Shown: positions 26,384-35,532 of the stretch, one piece after another | How positions within the stretch are numbered: position 1 is the first letter of the stretch | Layout: the number at the start of each line of letters is the position of its first letter | NCBI GenBank assembly: GCA_015206945.1 | Contig: JADEXV010000014.1 | Span: forward strand, 1 to 61,402 | Reading direction: 5' to 3' | DNA length: 61,402 bases | Source: Nostocales cyanobacterium LEGE 12452 | GTDB taxonomy: Bacteria > Cyanobacteriota > Cyanobacteriia > Cyanobacteriales > Nostocaceae | The notes under the pieces: generated by a model | Database searches by the model: none | The model's input: only the letters and a program-made list of their open reading frames with translations | Told to the model about the DNA's origin: nothing | Translations under genes and position numbers: made by a program

Positions 26384-27685
26384 CTACAGTGTCAAAGATT
26401 GAGGGTTTGTCTCAATCAATTTTGCTAAATCTTGCAAGAACGCCGCAGCATGGGCACCATAAATAATCCGGTGGTCAGAAGTAATATTCACCTGCATCTG
26501 TTGACGCACGCCAAATAAACCGTCGGGTGTTGCTACCACTTGTGGGCGGGATGCCCCGATCGCTAAAATTGAACCTTGTCCAGGCGGTAAAATCGCATCA
26601 AATTTATCCACGCCAAACATCCCCAAATTGGACAGGGTAAAAGTACCACTGTTGTATTCTTGGGGCTGTAATTGTTTTGTCCTGGCACGTTCTACCAAAG
26701 ACTTCCAAGTACGCGATAGAGAATATATATCTACTGCGTCTGCATTTTGCAGCACAGGTGTAATTAATCCGCCATCATCCATCGCTACTGCTACGGAAAT
26801 GTTGATATCAGAATGATAAACAATTCCCTGGTCTGAATAACTAGCATTTAACAATGGGTGTTTTTGCAATGTCACTGCTACAGCTTTCGCCAGTAGCGCT
26901 GTCATTGTCACGCCTTTGGATTTAATTTGTTTATAAAGTTTGTCTAACCCATCAGTGGTAATTGTATAACCAACACGGAAGACGGGCACGGATATGGTAG
27001 CTACCATGTTCCGCACTACGGCATTTTGGAAGGTAGTTAAAGGTACGGTTTGACCAGGAACAGCCGCTGCCACGGGTGCGGATACTGGTGTCCGAGGTGC
27101 TGGGGGTGCAACTGGGGCGCTGGTCGGTACAGGTGCTGGTGGAGCAGCTGGGGCAGGTGCAGGTTGCTTGCCCTTGTTAGACAATGCTTCTACATCTTCG
27201 GCAACAATGCGTCCGTGGGGGCCACTACCTTGGAGTGTAGTCAAATCAACTTTGAGTTCTTTGGCTAACTTACGGGCACGAGGTGAAGCTACAAGCCTTC
27301 CTTCTTTGTGATTAGAGCCGTTTTGAGACGCTAAGGCAGGTGTGGCGACTGAGGCTGTGGCAGCAACTGGTTCAGGGGAAGAGGTAGGAGTAGCAGCCGC
27401 GCCGCCAGAATTGGCAAGAGATTTCGCCTGTTCAATTTCAGCTTCCGTTTCGGCGATGAAGGCGATCGCAGATCCTACCGGGGCAGTTTCACCAGCTTCA
27501 ACTATGATATGGGCAAGAAATCCCTCATAAAAGGTTTCTACATCCATATCTGCCTTATCTGACTCTACAACCACCACTGTTTCGCCTTTTTCCACTTTGT
27601 CCCCTGGCGATTTCACCCAGGAGACGATTTTGCCTTCTGTCATCGTGGAACTCAGCGCCGGCATAAATACTTCGTGAATGCTCAT
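26384..27685 (-). CDS. pdhC: dihydrolipoamide acetyltransferase, E2 of pyruvate dehydrogenase
   Basis: 433 residues, E2 core of the pyruvate dehydrogenase complex, transferring acetyl from lipoate to CoA. Domains in order: a lipoyl domain (1-75) with lipoylated Lys44 in ESDKADMD, an Ala/Pro-rich linker, the E1/E3-binding domain (about 131-168, VASPRARKLAKELKVD and GPHGRIVAEDV), a long P/A/V linker (PAPAAPPAPVPTSAPVAPP), and the catalytic domain with His405 in SDHRIIYGA. The usual DHRxxDG has Tyr for Asp, as in plastid and cyanobacterial E2. No E1 or E3 genes are adjacent, normal for cyanobacteria. In some cyanobacterial genomes this gene is labelled odhB, but the sequence favours PDH. Confidence 0.95.
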   Translation of the reverse strand: MSIHEVFMPALSSTMTEGKIVSWVKSPGDKVEKGETVVVVESDKADMDVETFYEGFLAHIIVEAGETAPVGSAIAFIAETEAEIEQAKSLANSGGAAATPTSSPEPVAATASVATPALASQNGSNHKEGRLVASPRARKLAKELKVDLTTLQGSGPHGRIVAEDVEALSNKGKQPAPAPAAPPAPVPTSAPVAPPAPRTPVSAPVAAAVPGQTVPLTTFQNAVVRNMVATISVPVFRVGYTITTDGLDKLYKQIKSKGVTMTALLAKAVAVTLQKHPLLNASYSDQGIVYHSDINISVAVAMDDGGLITPVLQNADAVDIYSLSRTWKSLVERARTKQLQPQEYNSGTFTLSNLGMFGVDKFDAILPPGQGSILAIGASRPQVVATPDGLFGVRQQMQVNITSDHRIIYGAHAAAFLQDLAKLIETNPQSLTL

Positions 27686-28238
27686 AGGGTGGTTTGGAAA
27701 TCAATGGTTTATGGACTTTAACAGTTTTTATCAGATCGAATTGTATCTTGGTGGGAGAGTTTTAGACTGTTTATATTTTAGGTTGGGGATTGCGAGTTGG
27801 AAATTGGGAATTGGGGATTCGGCATTGGGCATCAGTTATTCACTAATGACTCTAGTGGTTCGCCACACAAACTTTGCGTAGTGGCAAGCAGAGGGGCAGA
27901 GGGGAAAGAAGTTGTACAAATCTCTCCTCTGCTCCCCTGCTCCTCTGTCGACTCCATCCAGCATTTTTGGATTGACAGACCACTAGGAACCTAAATATGA
28001 GTTAGAGGTCTATAGTACAGAGCTATCCTCAATGGTTAGCTAATATCTCGATCTTGTTAGTCATTGACTTGCAAAAACCACCACGAGTTTCTCACAGATT
28101 AAATGGGATTGCTATTTAATATTCCTCATAACCACTACTTAAGATACAAGAGCTTCTCACGGATAGAGGATATGGGATGCGGTTCAATCTAGAATTCAAA
28201 ATTGGTAATAAACCTATTTGAAATTCCTGTTTACTTTT
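27686..28238. other. intergenic region with low-complexity and repeat sequence
   Basis: About 550 bp between divergent genes, no credible gene. It holds ATTGGGAATTGGGGATT-type repeats (about 27780-27830) and a CAGAGGGGCAGAGGGGAAAG / CTCCTCTGCTCCCCTGCTCC pair (about 27890-27945) that could fold. An outer CTAGTGGT / ACCACTAG pair (27852-27859, 27979-27986) suggests a small insertion of about 135 bp, but no target duplication is clear. Confidence 0.5.
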
Positions 28239-28760
28239 ATGTCGGCAAAGCTAAAATTCTTTTTGATTGTGATATTAAGTATCTCTGCCACGGCTGGTAC
28301 TGGAGTTTATTTTATCCAGCACCAGCAATCTGCACCGATTGTTGAGACTAGTGATGAGCAAACCCAGCAGATGGGAGCAATACATCAGTCTCAGGAAGTT
28401 GCAGCATTCTCAGAGCGTTCCGATTATCAAACTATACCTTTAGAAAAACTTAACTCATCTCTCCAAGGCAGTAATCCTACTACCCTTGCCCTGAATGCCT
28501 TTGAGGAGATAGCAGTGGCAGGATCGCGAAAGATAGAGGTAGTTTATCCGCAACCAAATCAGGCGTTAGTGACGATTACGCAAATCAAGCGGGGTAATAA
28601 TTCAGTCGGGACGGTTAAATATCGAGCGGAAATGACAACCTTTGGGCGATCGCTTTTTATTAGCTCACCTCCAGTATGGCAAATCGTTTGGGCTGGCTCC
28701 CAGGTGGAATGTTGGGCTGGGAGCCGCTCTCAAACTAAGTTAAATCACATCTGTCATTAG
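28239..28760 (+). CDS. membrane-anchored hypothetical protein
   Basis: About 173 residues. A single N-terminal TM/signal segment (KFFLIVILSISATAGTGVYF) is followed by a polar linker and a small C-terminal domain (FEEIAVAGSRKIEVVYPQPN, ALVTITQIKRGNNSVGTVKY). The last residues (WAGSQVECWAGSRSQTK) contain a short repeat. I do not recognise the family. I chose ATG 28239 over an in-frame TTG at 28218. It is convergent with the YlqD gene; CAAATGA heptamers separate them. Confidence 0.6.
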   Translation: MSAKLKFFLIVILSISATAGTGVYFIQHQQSAPIVETSDEQTQQMGAIHQSQEVAAFSERSDYQTIPLEKLNSSLQGSNPTTLALNAFEEIAVAGSRKIEVVYPQPNQALVTITQIKRGNNSVGTVKYRAEMTTFGRSLFISSPPVWQIVWAGSQVECWAGSRSQTKLNHICH

Positions 28761-28788
28761 TCATTGGTTATTAGTCACCGATCGCAAA

Positions 28789-28815
28789 ACAAATGACAAA
28801 TGACAAATGACAAAT
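28789..28815. repeat. short tandem heptamer repeat (CAAATGA)n
   Basis: About four copies of CAAATGA lie between the ends of two convergent genes. The same heptamer family reappears in reverse orientation at 55366-55405. Confidence 0.8.
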
Positions 28816-29265
28816 TTAAATGTCGCCGCGAATTTCTTCTACAACGCCATCGCGCAGAACGATTTCGACTTGCATTTTGCTAATCAGGTTATCACCAATT
28901 TCCACCCGGAAAAAGCCTTCCATTTGGAATTGGTTGACTTCTTGATCTTGCTGGAGAAACTGCACTTGCTGGAGGTTTTGCAGCAACTGATTTTTCTGCT
29001 CTAAAAATTCACTTTTCTTTTGATTGACTTGGAGTTGGATATTGTCAATTTGTTGGAGAGTCTGGGGGCCAGGTGGTTGCAGACTCTGCTTTTGAATTGC
29101 TGCGATCGCTCTTTGTCCTTCAACGTCTAGCTGTTGCAGTTGCTGATCGAGTTGATTGATCTGGGTTTGCAGCTGCTGTTGTACTTCCTCTTTCCAGAGG
29201 GGAGTCACAATAACTTTGACGTTAACGACGCGTTTCAGAAGCAAATTAGATTTGGAGACATCCAT
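28816..29265 (-). CDS. YlqD family protein
   Basis: 149 residues. It starts LLLKRVVNVKVIVTPLWKEE and contains a long Gln-rich coiled coil (about residues 28-105) with QQLQTQINQLDQQLQQLD and QQIDNIQLQVNQKKSEF. It ends in a short beta domain (FQMEGFFRVEIGDNL and MQVEIVLRDGVVEEIRGDI). The layout matches the YlqD family, conserved in cyanobacteria and firmicutes with unknown role. It lies 42 bases downstream of the acyl synthetase gene on the same strand, so co-transcription is likely. Confidence 0.88.
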   Translation of the reverse strand: MDVSKSNLLLKRVVNVKVIVTPLWKEEVQQQLQTQINQLDQQLQQLDVEGQRAIAAIQKQSLQPPGPQTLQQIDNIQLQVNQKKSEFLEQKNQLLQNLQQVQFLQQDQEVNQFQMEGFFRVEIGDNLISKMQVEIVLRDGVVEEIRGDI

Positions 29266-29307
29266 AAATATTTCACGTTCACTCTTTACAGTTAGCAGGT
29301 GGAATGA

Positions 29308-31284
29308 TCAGGCAAACATGCCGTCAATAATATCGCGATAGCGTTCCGTGACGACATGTCGGCGAACTTTTAGTGTTTGTGTCATCAAGCCATTTTCGAT
29401 AGAAAACGGTTCCAAGATGAGTTTAAACGTTGCGATGCGGTCATCCGGTCGATAGCCTGGACGATTTTGGACTTCCCGATTCAATTCTTGGCGAAATAAA
29501 TCCTGGATCATTCTACTCTCGAAGTCAATTTTTTGACTATCTGAGGAAGTCACCTGATTGTTGGGCGTATCCAGCGTTAGATTCTGACTTGCTGCCCATT
29601 TTTCTAAGGCTTCGACGTTGGGGACAATTAAGGCTCCCAGGCTGCGCTGATCTTGGCCGATGAGCATAATTTGATCGATGTATGGCGATCGCAAACACGC
29701 ATCTTCAATCGGCTGTGGCTCGATGTTTTCCCCGTTAGTCAATACAATCGTATCCTTAGCCCTGCCAGTCAGCACTAAGTCATCTTGTGGTGTCAGCCAA
29801 CCCAAATCGCCGCTATCAAACCAACCTTCCGCGTCAATTGCTTTCGCTGTCGCCTCGGGATTTTGGTAATAGCCTTGCATAATTTGCGGGCCCCTCAACA
29901 ATACTAAGCCTCGCTTCTCTATTGGTAAAGGCGCTTTTGTCTCAGGATCGACGATTTTAGCTTCTGTAGCCGGGAGTGGTAGCCCTGATGCGCCAATCAA
30001 ATTCCGCCAAGGACGCCGTACATGGGTGACAGGAGAAGTTTCTGTCAAGCCATAGCCTTGCAAAATCTGCACACCAATAATTTCAAAGAAATTATCTATG
30101 TGTCTGGGAAGCGCACCGCCGCCGCTAATCATCTGCTTAACTTGTCCGCCTGTGGCTTCCCGAACTTTGGCGTAAACCAGTCGTTCTCCCAAGGCATGGA
30201 GGGGTAGTAAAGCTGATGCTTGGATCTTAGCTGCTAATCGTTCGGCGGCTGAAGCATGAAGATTATTTAAATCCAATCCCTGAGCAGTTCGCTGGGCTTT
30301 GATATATTTGTCGCTAATGCCCAATAAAAATTTAATTAGGCGTTGTTTGTTGGCTGGTTGTTCGCGGAACTGCTTTTGCACTCCTTCATAAATCGATTCC
30401 CACAGCCGGGGTACACCAACCATGTAATTGGGTTTAAATTGTCTTAAATCCCCTTTTACAGAGCGCAAATTGGTATAAACTTGCGTACAACCTTGAGATA
30501 GTAGGTAATATTCAACAGTTCGTTCATAGCTGTGCCACGAAGGCAAAATACTGAGAACTATATCACCTGCATTTGGTTGCAATACTGTACCAAAGGTTGT
30601 CACTTGGTGCATCAAGTTACTATAAGACAGCATTACACCCTTGGGTTTACCTGTGGTGCCAGAGGTATAAATTAGGGTTGCTAAAGCCTCACGATTTTGC
30701 TTGACTGGCACAAAATTATGACTTTTCCCAATTTCGAGCAACTGCGAAAAGTTGAGTACCTTTAGGGTTTCGTCTGTTGGTGGAGCTTCATCGGAAAGTA
30801 AGATTACTACTTGAATTGGTAAATCGTTGAGGCGATCTTGTAGTTTTTTAAGTGTTTTTAAATCCTCAACAACTATTGCTGTACTGCCGCTATTAGCGAT
30901 GATAAACAACAGTTCTTCTTTTTCGGCTTGGGAACTACGCACCGCATCAACGCCTCCAGCAGTCATGATGCCTTGATCGGCAATAAACCACCGAGGACTG
31001 TTGTCAGCAATTAGGGAAATGCGATCGCCTACCTTTACTCCCAACGCTTGTAACCCAGCAGCAAATAGTTGCATTTGCTCTGCCAACTGGGTATAAGTAA
31101 TCGCTACTTCTGGTTTAGCGTGAGGGTTGCGGAGGGCAACAATATCACCAAATCGTTGAGCTGCCAAAGGCCAAATTTCTGGTAGCGATTCCACATTTGT
31201 GTAATCTACCAACCGCTTTAATGCCTGCCGTTCTCGCTCGCTGATGTTAGATAAAAAAGAAGACGCGGTTTGGGTTTTTGACAT
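29308..31284 (-). CDS. aas: AMP-dependent acyl-ACP / acyl-CoA synthetase
   Basis: 658-residue adenylate-forming enzyme of the long-chain fatty acid ligase group. The AMP-binding signature is TLIYTSGTTGKPKGVML. Further motifs are QGYGLTETSP, the hinge-region GWFDSGDLGW and LTGRAKDTIVLTNGENIEPQ with its catalytic Lys context. Cyanobacterial enzymes with this N terminus (LPEIWPLAAQRFGDIVALRN) act as acyl-ACP synthetases that recycle free fatty acids into membrane lipids. The symbol aas rests on that likeness; classic acyl-CoA ligase is the alternative. It is probably membrane-associated and is followed by the YlqD gene on the same strand. Confidence 0.88.
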   Translation of the reverse strand: MSKTQTASSFLSNISERERQALKRLVDYTNVESLPEIWPLAAQRFGDIVALRNPHAKPEVAITYTQLAEQMQLFAAGLQALGVKVGDRISLIADNSPRWFIADQGIMTAGGVDAVRSSQAEKEELLFIIANSGSTAIVVEDLKTLKKLQDRLNDLPIQVVILLSDEAPPTDETLKVLNFSQLLEIGKSHNFVPVKQNREALATLIYTSGTTGKPKGVMLSYSNLMHQVTTFGTVLQPNAGDIVLSILPSWHSYERTVEYYLLSQGCTQVYTNLRSVKGDLRQFKPNYMVGVPRLWESIYEGVQKQFREQPANKQRLIKFLLGISDKYIKAQRTAQGLDLNNLHASAAERLAAKIQASALLPLHALGERLVYAKVREATGGQVKQMISGGGALPRHIDNFFEIIGVQILQGYGLTETSPVTHVRRPWRNLIGASGLPLPATEAKIVDPETKAPLPIEKRGLVLLRGPQIMQGYYQNPEATAKAIDAEGWFDSGDLGWLTPQDDLVLTGRAKDTIVLTNGENIEPQPIEDACLRSPYIDQIMLIGQDQRSLGALIVPNVEALEKWAASQNLTLDTPNNQVTSSDSQKIDFESRMIQDLFRQELNREVQNRPGYRPDDRIATFKLILEPFSIENGLMTQTLKVRRHVVTERYRDIIDGMFA

Positions 31285-31534
31285 AACACCTTACTTAAAG
31301 ATTTTAAACTGATCGTTTTCCAGCTTATTTTGTTATTACGCTACAATATCCATCCTTATTATCCACATACCCTTCTGTGTATGATAATTCCAGGAATTCC
31401 ACGTTTATATTTACAAAAATTTATGTTAAATTTAATTTACATAGAGTGCAAGCAATGATTGTGTTTGCATCTAAAAACAGCGATGTCTACGACGGGCTAC
31501 GCCTACGCCTATGTTTCACAGGAGATGATTACCT

Positions 31535-31780
31535 ATGAATTTTATAGACGCCATCATGCTAACGCTGCTCAATATTGCTGCTTGCATAGCGTTACCGAAG
31601 ATTTTAGCTATCCTTTTGGCTGATAAAACCAAACTTACTGAAACATTGGCGAATGGTTCTAAATTACAAGCAGCCAAAATTGAACTTACAAGTTTTCCTT
31701 ATTGTACAGTTTACCCAGTAACAGGTAGTCAATACTGCAAATTCAGTCCTGATTTTTGTGCCAAGTGTTCTCCGAATTGA
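31535..31780 (+). CDS. small membrane protein with Cys-rich tail, hypothetical
   Basis: 81 residues. One hydrophobic segment (about 5-28, AIMLTLLNIAACIALPKILA) is followed by a polar stretch and a Cys-rich C terminus: FPYCTVYPVTGSQYC then FSPDFCAKCSPN (four Cys in the last 25 residues). AGGAG lies 11 bases before the ATG. A clear terminator follows 97 bases after the stop, which supports a real, short transcript. I do not recognise the family. It precedes the protease/STAND/radical SAM operon by 0.8 kb, separated by that terminator, so any link is speculative. Confidence 0.5.
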   Translation: MNFIDAIMLTLLNIAACIALPKILAILLADKTKLTETLANGSKLQAAKIELTSFPYCTVYPVTGSQYCKFSPDFCAKCSPN

Positions 31781-32599
31781 TGGACTATTCGCCAGAAAAA
31801 GATCCTCGGTACTTCCGAAAACCAGTAATTCAATTAATTCTTCAACACATATTCATTCTCATTTCGACAGATTGAAATCCCCGACTTATTGAAAAAGTTG
31901 GGGATATTTTTGTTTGTAACTCCTGCAAGGATTCCTAAACTTCGTCCAGATTCATAGTTAAACTTATCTCTGTAGTATGCTCTTTAGGAAACTCACAGCA
32001 ATCTGCTTCAGCATCACACACTAGCCGGACATGGCATGAGTTGATAACCATAAGGCGCGTATCGATCGAAGGTATTAAGATTTTCAGAGTTTACATAGTG
32101 TTACTACGAGAAAGTTTAATTAAATTTACATTGTGTAATATAAATTGTATTATTCTTGCCTACTTAGTTAGATTCAAGCAATTTTCCAGCTTACTCAGTA
32201 TAATTACTAATTGAACTAAAGCTACATATATAACTAATATAACAATTATTAAATCTATTACATGACATTCAAGCAGCCTGTAATGCCCAAGCAGCAGGAA
32301 GTTGGCCAGTTTATTTAGAAACTTCACAAACTTCTAGTAGGCTATCAAGTCAACGATGCTGGATAAATCAGTTTATGGTCAAGACCTTAGTCCTGTGTTA
32401 ATCACTTAAGTGTTTACTACGTAGCAGGGGTGGGAAAATTCTTGGCAGAAGCTTAATGAAATGGGAGAAAAAAGTAAAGAATTGCTAGAGAAGTATTTAA
32501 CGAGTTAACCATTAAATGTAAATAAAATTACAAAATTTTCGGCAAACTCTTTTGATGGTCAACACATTAAACTATTAGTTCCAAATCACAGGTTTCACT
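31781..32599. other. intergenic region upstream of the protease/STAND operon
   Basis: About 820 bp. It contains a terminator (31877-31913) and then AT-rich sequence that presumably holds the operon promoter. Two short open stretches with coding-like composition are seen (about 32243-32400, and 32425-32508 ending KLNEMGEKSKELLEKYLTS before a TAA). Neither has a start with a ribosome site and I do not recognise them; they may be gene remnants. Confidence 0.5.
31877..31913 (+). terminator. rho-independent terminator
   Basis: ATCCCCGACTT at 31877-31887, loop ATTGAAA, AAGTTGGGGAT at 31895-31905, then ATTTTTG. This is an 11-bp stem with one G-U pair followed by a T run. It would end the transcript of the small gene at 31535-31780. 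Confidence 0.8.
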
Positions 32600-32941
32600 A
32601 TGAATCAAAAACAGATCGCAGAGTTTTCTCTCAAAGATGGCACGAAGTTTTTAGCTGAAGTTGATGAGCCAGAAAATAGCAATGCTCTTGTACGTGTTGC
32701 TAGACCAGACACAGGGCAAATGGTAGTTGAAGCTAAAAAGAAATTTGAGGATGTATTAGATCAAATACAACCTGTCGCTTCAGCAATTATCACCAAACTG
32801 AGTCAGCTTAATACACCTGCCAATGAAGTAGAGGTTAAGTTTGGCATTAAGTTAAATGCGGCGGCGGGTGCAATTTTTACCTCTGTAAGTGGTGAAGCTA
32901 ACTACGAAATTACCTTGAAATGGAAGCAAGACAAGGCATAG
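32600..32941 (+). CDS. Trypco1 (CU044_2847-type) trypsin-co-occurring protein
   Basis: 113-residue single-domain protein. The N-terminal strands (FSLKDGTKFLAEVDEP), a central helix (KKFEDVLDQIQPVASAIITK) and the C-terminal hairpin (NEVEVKFGIKLNAAAGAIF, GEANYEITLKWKQ) match the Trypco1 family, so named because its genes sit beside trypsin-like proteases. That is exactly the context here: its stop and the protease ATG are 1 base apart. The function is unknown; it may bind or restrain the protease, or be its substrate or sensor. It is the first gene of a five-gene operon. Confidence 0.9.
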   Translation: MNQKQIAEFSLKDGTKFLAEVDEPENSNALVRVARPDTGQMVVEAKKKFEDVLDQIQPVASAIITKLSQLNTPANEVEVKFGIKLNAAAGAIFTSVSGEANYEITLKWKQDKA

Positions 32942-32942
32942 T

Positions 32943-33836
32943 ATGGTAGCGAATACAGATAATTATATTCAAACTTTTAGGTCAGCGATCGCTCGGATTT
33001 TTCATGCCAATGGTGCGGTAGTTGGTGTAGGTTTTTTAGTCTCTGGGCGAACTCGAAATTACATCCTGACGTGCGCTCACGTTGTTACTTCAGCCCTATC
33101 TTTACCAGAAGATATAGTTGAAGCTCCTAATAGTGATATTTATTTAGATTTCCCCCTAATTGCATCAGGACAACAACTAAAAGCTAAAGTTGTTTTTTGG
33201 CAACCCGTTGTCAGCAATGCATCAACCTCTGAGCCTGAAGATATTGCCGGGTTGCAAATTGAAGGGCAGTTGCCTAAAGAAACTCAAGCTATCCAATTAA
33301 TAAGAGCTAACAATATTTGGCAGCATCCTTTCCGCATATTCGGTTTTCCTAACGGACATAATGATGGCGTTTGGGCCACAGGCGTGTTGCGAGATGGACA
33401 AGGAAAGGGATGGGTGCAACTGGAAGATAGTAAGGTAACTGGCTACAGAATAGAACCGGGTTTTAGTGGTGCGCCGATATGGGATGAAACTCTTGTAGGA
33501 GTGGTTGGGATGGCAGTAGCGGCAGAGAAGCGGCGAGAAGATATCAAAACTGCTTTCATGATTCCTGCGAATGTATTGATTGAAGCATGGAATGAAATCG
33601 GTTTGTCTATTTCATCCCATGCACATATCCAGAATATTCCCAGTAGAGTTCAACAACTCAAAATCAAAACTTTGCAACAACGCTTTGATGTTCTCAGTAG
33701 TGATTATGAAGTGGCTTACAATCAACTAAACTATACACTTAGTGCGAGCGATCGCAATATCATCCAACGCCAAATTGAGAGCATTTTACAAGAACTAGAG
33801 CAAGTAGAAAGCGAACTTAATACCATAACCCATTAA
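32943..33836 (+). CDS. trypsin-like serine protease with helical C-terminal adaptor
   Basis: 297 residues. An S1-type chymotrypsin fold occupies about 1-215, with catalytic triad His46 (LTCAHVV), Asp100 (SEPEDIAGL) and Ser175 (EPGFSGAPIW). There is no signal peptide, so it acts inside the cell. Residues 235-297 form a helical tail (LQQRFDVLSSDYEVAYNQLN, then DRNIIQRQIESILQELEQVE and SELN). The pattern DxNxxQRQ...ESELN recurs at the N terminus of the next protein (DKNKLQRQ...ESELN), which suggests homotypic docking as with effector-associated domains. Likely role: the cutting effector of an NTPase-controlled conflict or stress system. It follows the Trypco1 gene by 1 base. Confidence 0.93.
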   Translation: MVANTDNYIQTFRSAIARIFHANGAVVGVGFLVSGRTRNYILTCAHVVTSALSLPEDIVEAPNSDIYLDFPLIASGQQLKAKVVFWQPVVSNASTSEPEDIAGLQIEGQLPKETQAIQLIRANNIWQHPFRIFGFPNGHNDGVWATGVLRDGQGKGWVQLEDSKVTGYRIEPGFSGAPIWDETLVGVVGMAVAAEKRREDIKTAFMIPANVLIEAWNEIGLSISSHAHIQNIPSRVQQLKIKTLQQRFDVLSSDYEVAYNQLNYTLSASDRNIIQRQIESILQELEQVESELNTITH

Positions 33837-33853
33837 TTTAATACCTAAATAAA

Positions 33854-35512
33854 ATGACAAGCTCTGTAGATTTACGAAAGAACTATCTAGAACAGTTAAT
33901 AGCCAATTTAAAAAGTGAGGTTGAAAGCCTCAGCAAGCAAATAGCTCGGACGAGTAATGATGTAGATAAAAATAAATTGCAAAGGCAAGTTAATGATAAA
34001 TTCGATGAAATGTATAAAATCGAATCAGAGTTAAACCAGCTAAATCAACAATCTTTAGTGCAAGTTGAATCTGATAATATCCCATTCACTAATCGCGATG
34101 CTGCAATTAATGAAATTACAGCAATTAATTCTCCTCCTTATCGTCTGGTGACAGCACCTGAAGGTTATGGAAAAACAGAATTTCTCAAACAAATACTGGG
34201 ACAGTTTCAAGAATTGCAATGGTGTTGTGCTTACGCTCCCATCTCTGGTTATGAAACTATTGAAAACTTAGAAAACCGATTAGCAAATTCTCTGCAACTT
34301 ACGCTCCCTGAAGGACATGATTTAAATTGGGGAGAACGTTTAGGCTCACTATTGCATAGAAATTGGGCTAAATGGCAATCACAGGGCAAAAAAGGTATTG
34401 TGCTGCTAATCGATCTGGATGGCTGTGCCCCACAAAAGCAACGTTTAAATGAACTTTTTAATGATTTTAAGGAATTTGCCTGGAGAATTGAAAAATGTTT
34501 GAAAGAATTACAGTTCTTTAAAGATAATTCGCGGAGACTTCGAGTTGTGATTGCAGCTCGTTGTTTGATCGATCTTCCATTAGATCGGACTTTTCCTAAA
34601 CTAATACTCTCTCCTTTTAACTGGGAAGTAATTCAGGATACAGCAACAAAATATCTCAAGCCTATAGAGATGACTTCTGAAAGTCTTGCTTTACTAGCAG
34701 GACACTTACTGTATTTAACTGGTGGACATCCAGGGGGAATTGCTGAAGCACTAAAAGTTTATCGAGATGGTTGTTACACAGTTAGTTGGCTTTTAAACAG
34801 TTATGGCAACCAATTATGGGAAAAAAACCTCAAAAAGTGCAGAGATCAGATTAAAGAAAGTTTGACAAAAGAAAATAATCATCTATACGAATCTATTGAA
34901 AAATTGAGTATATTCCCTATACTCAATGGGACTTGGATATTAAAGGAAGCTGTTCGGAGATTTAACTTACCTTTCAGTGATGATAGTTTTAAATTAAATG
35001 CTGAACTGACAAAGACATCTATTTTTACTCGTGATAAAACGATTATTAAAGATGGGATGACACGGCGACTGTTAGTTATTGGTCTGCTCCGAGAAACCTC
35101 GCCTGATAACTTTCAAGAGCTTTGTAGCGAAGCGGCTCAAATCTGTTGGGAATATATTCACGAACTGAAATCAAAGAATAATTCTGCTGTTGCGGGTACT
35201 TGGTCTATGCAATATTTTTTTCAAAGTCTTCAAAAACACGCTGGATTTATCAATTTTGGCCCAAATAGTCTGGCTTATCGACAAGAACTCCGTAATGATT
35301 TCTTTGATAAAACTGTTGAGGAAACTCTGGGAATATTTCGCAATACAGATCGAGAGCAATTCCATGAATTTATTTATACGCTTAAATCTGAAGTAGAAAA
35401 TGATTGGGAATTTCAGTTTGTTGTCAATTACTATCTACACAATGACGAATATAATGACGCACCCTATCGGTATTTAATTCAGAAGCTTGATGAAGCTATT
35501 CAAAACAACTAA
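33854..35512 (+). CDS. coiled-coil P-loop (STAND-like) NTPase
   Basis: 552 residues. Residues 5-65 are a helical adaptor (LRKNYLEQLIANLKSEVESL, then DKNKLQRQ and KIESELNQL) that resembles the tail of the upstream protease. A P-loop follows at 101-108 (APEGYGKT; the first Gly is Ala) and a Walker B strand at 181-190 (GIVLLIDLDG). Residues LLYLTGGHPGGIAEAL resemble the GxP motif of STAND NTPases. The rest is helical and shows no recognised repeats. It probably links the protease to the larger STAND sensor encoded next, or forms a switch itself. It lies 17 bases after the protease gene and 20 before the next. Confidence 0.86.
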   Translation: MTSSVDLRKNYLEQLIANLKSEVESLSKQIARTSNDVDKNKLQRQVNDKFDEMYKIESELNQLNQQSLVQVESDNIPFTNRDAAINEITAINSPPYRLVTAPEGYGKTEFLKQILGQFQELQWCCAYAPISGYETIENLENRLANSLQLTLPEGHDLNWGERLGSLLHRNWAKWQSQGKKGIVLLIDLDGCAPQKQRLNELFNDFKEFAWRIEKCLKELQFFKDNSRRLRVVIAARCLIDLPLDRTFPKLILSPFNWEVIQDTATKYLKPIEMTSESLALLAGHLLYLTGGHPGGIAEALKVYRDGCYTVSWLLNSYGNQLWEKNLKKCRDQIKESLTKENNHLYESIEKLSIFPILNGTWILKEAVRRFNLPFSDDSFKLNAELTKTSIFTRDKTIIKDGMTRRLLVIGLLRETSPDNFQELCSEAAQICWEYIHELKSKNNSAVAGTWSMQYFFQSLQKHAGFINFGPNSLAYRQELRNDFFDKTVEETLGIFRNTDREQFHEFIYTLKSEVENDWEFQFVVNYYLHNDEYNDAPYRYLIQKLDEAIQNN

Positions 35513-35532
35513 CAATTAAATAGGAGTCTATT

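Noticed and set aside
32243..32508. Possible small genes upstream of the protease operon
   Set aside because: Short open stretches with coding-like composition but no start with a ribosome site, and I recognise no family; kept only as a note on the intergenic region.
35171..35396. Open frames on both strands inside the coiled-coil NTPase gene
   Set aside because: They lie wholly inside a well-supported gene and show no independent features.
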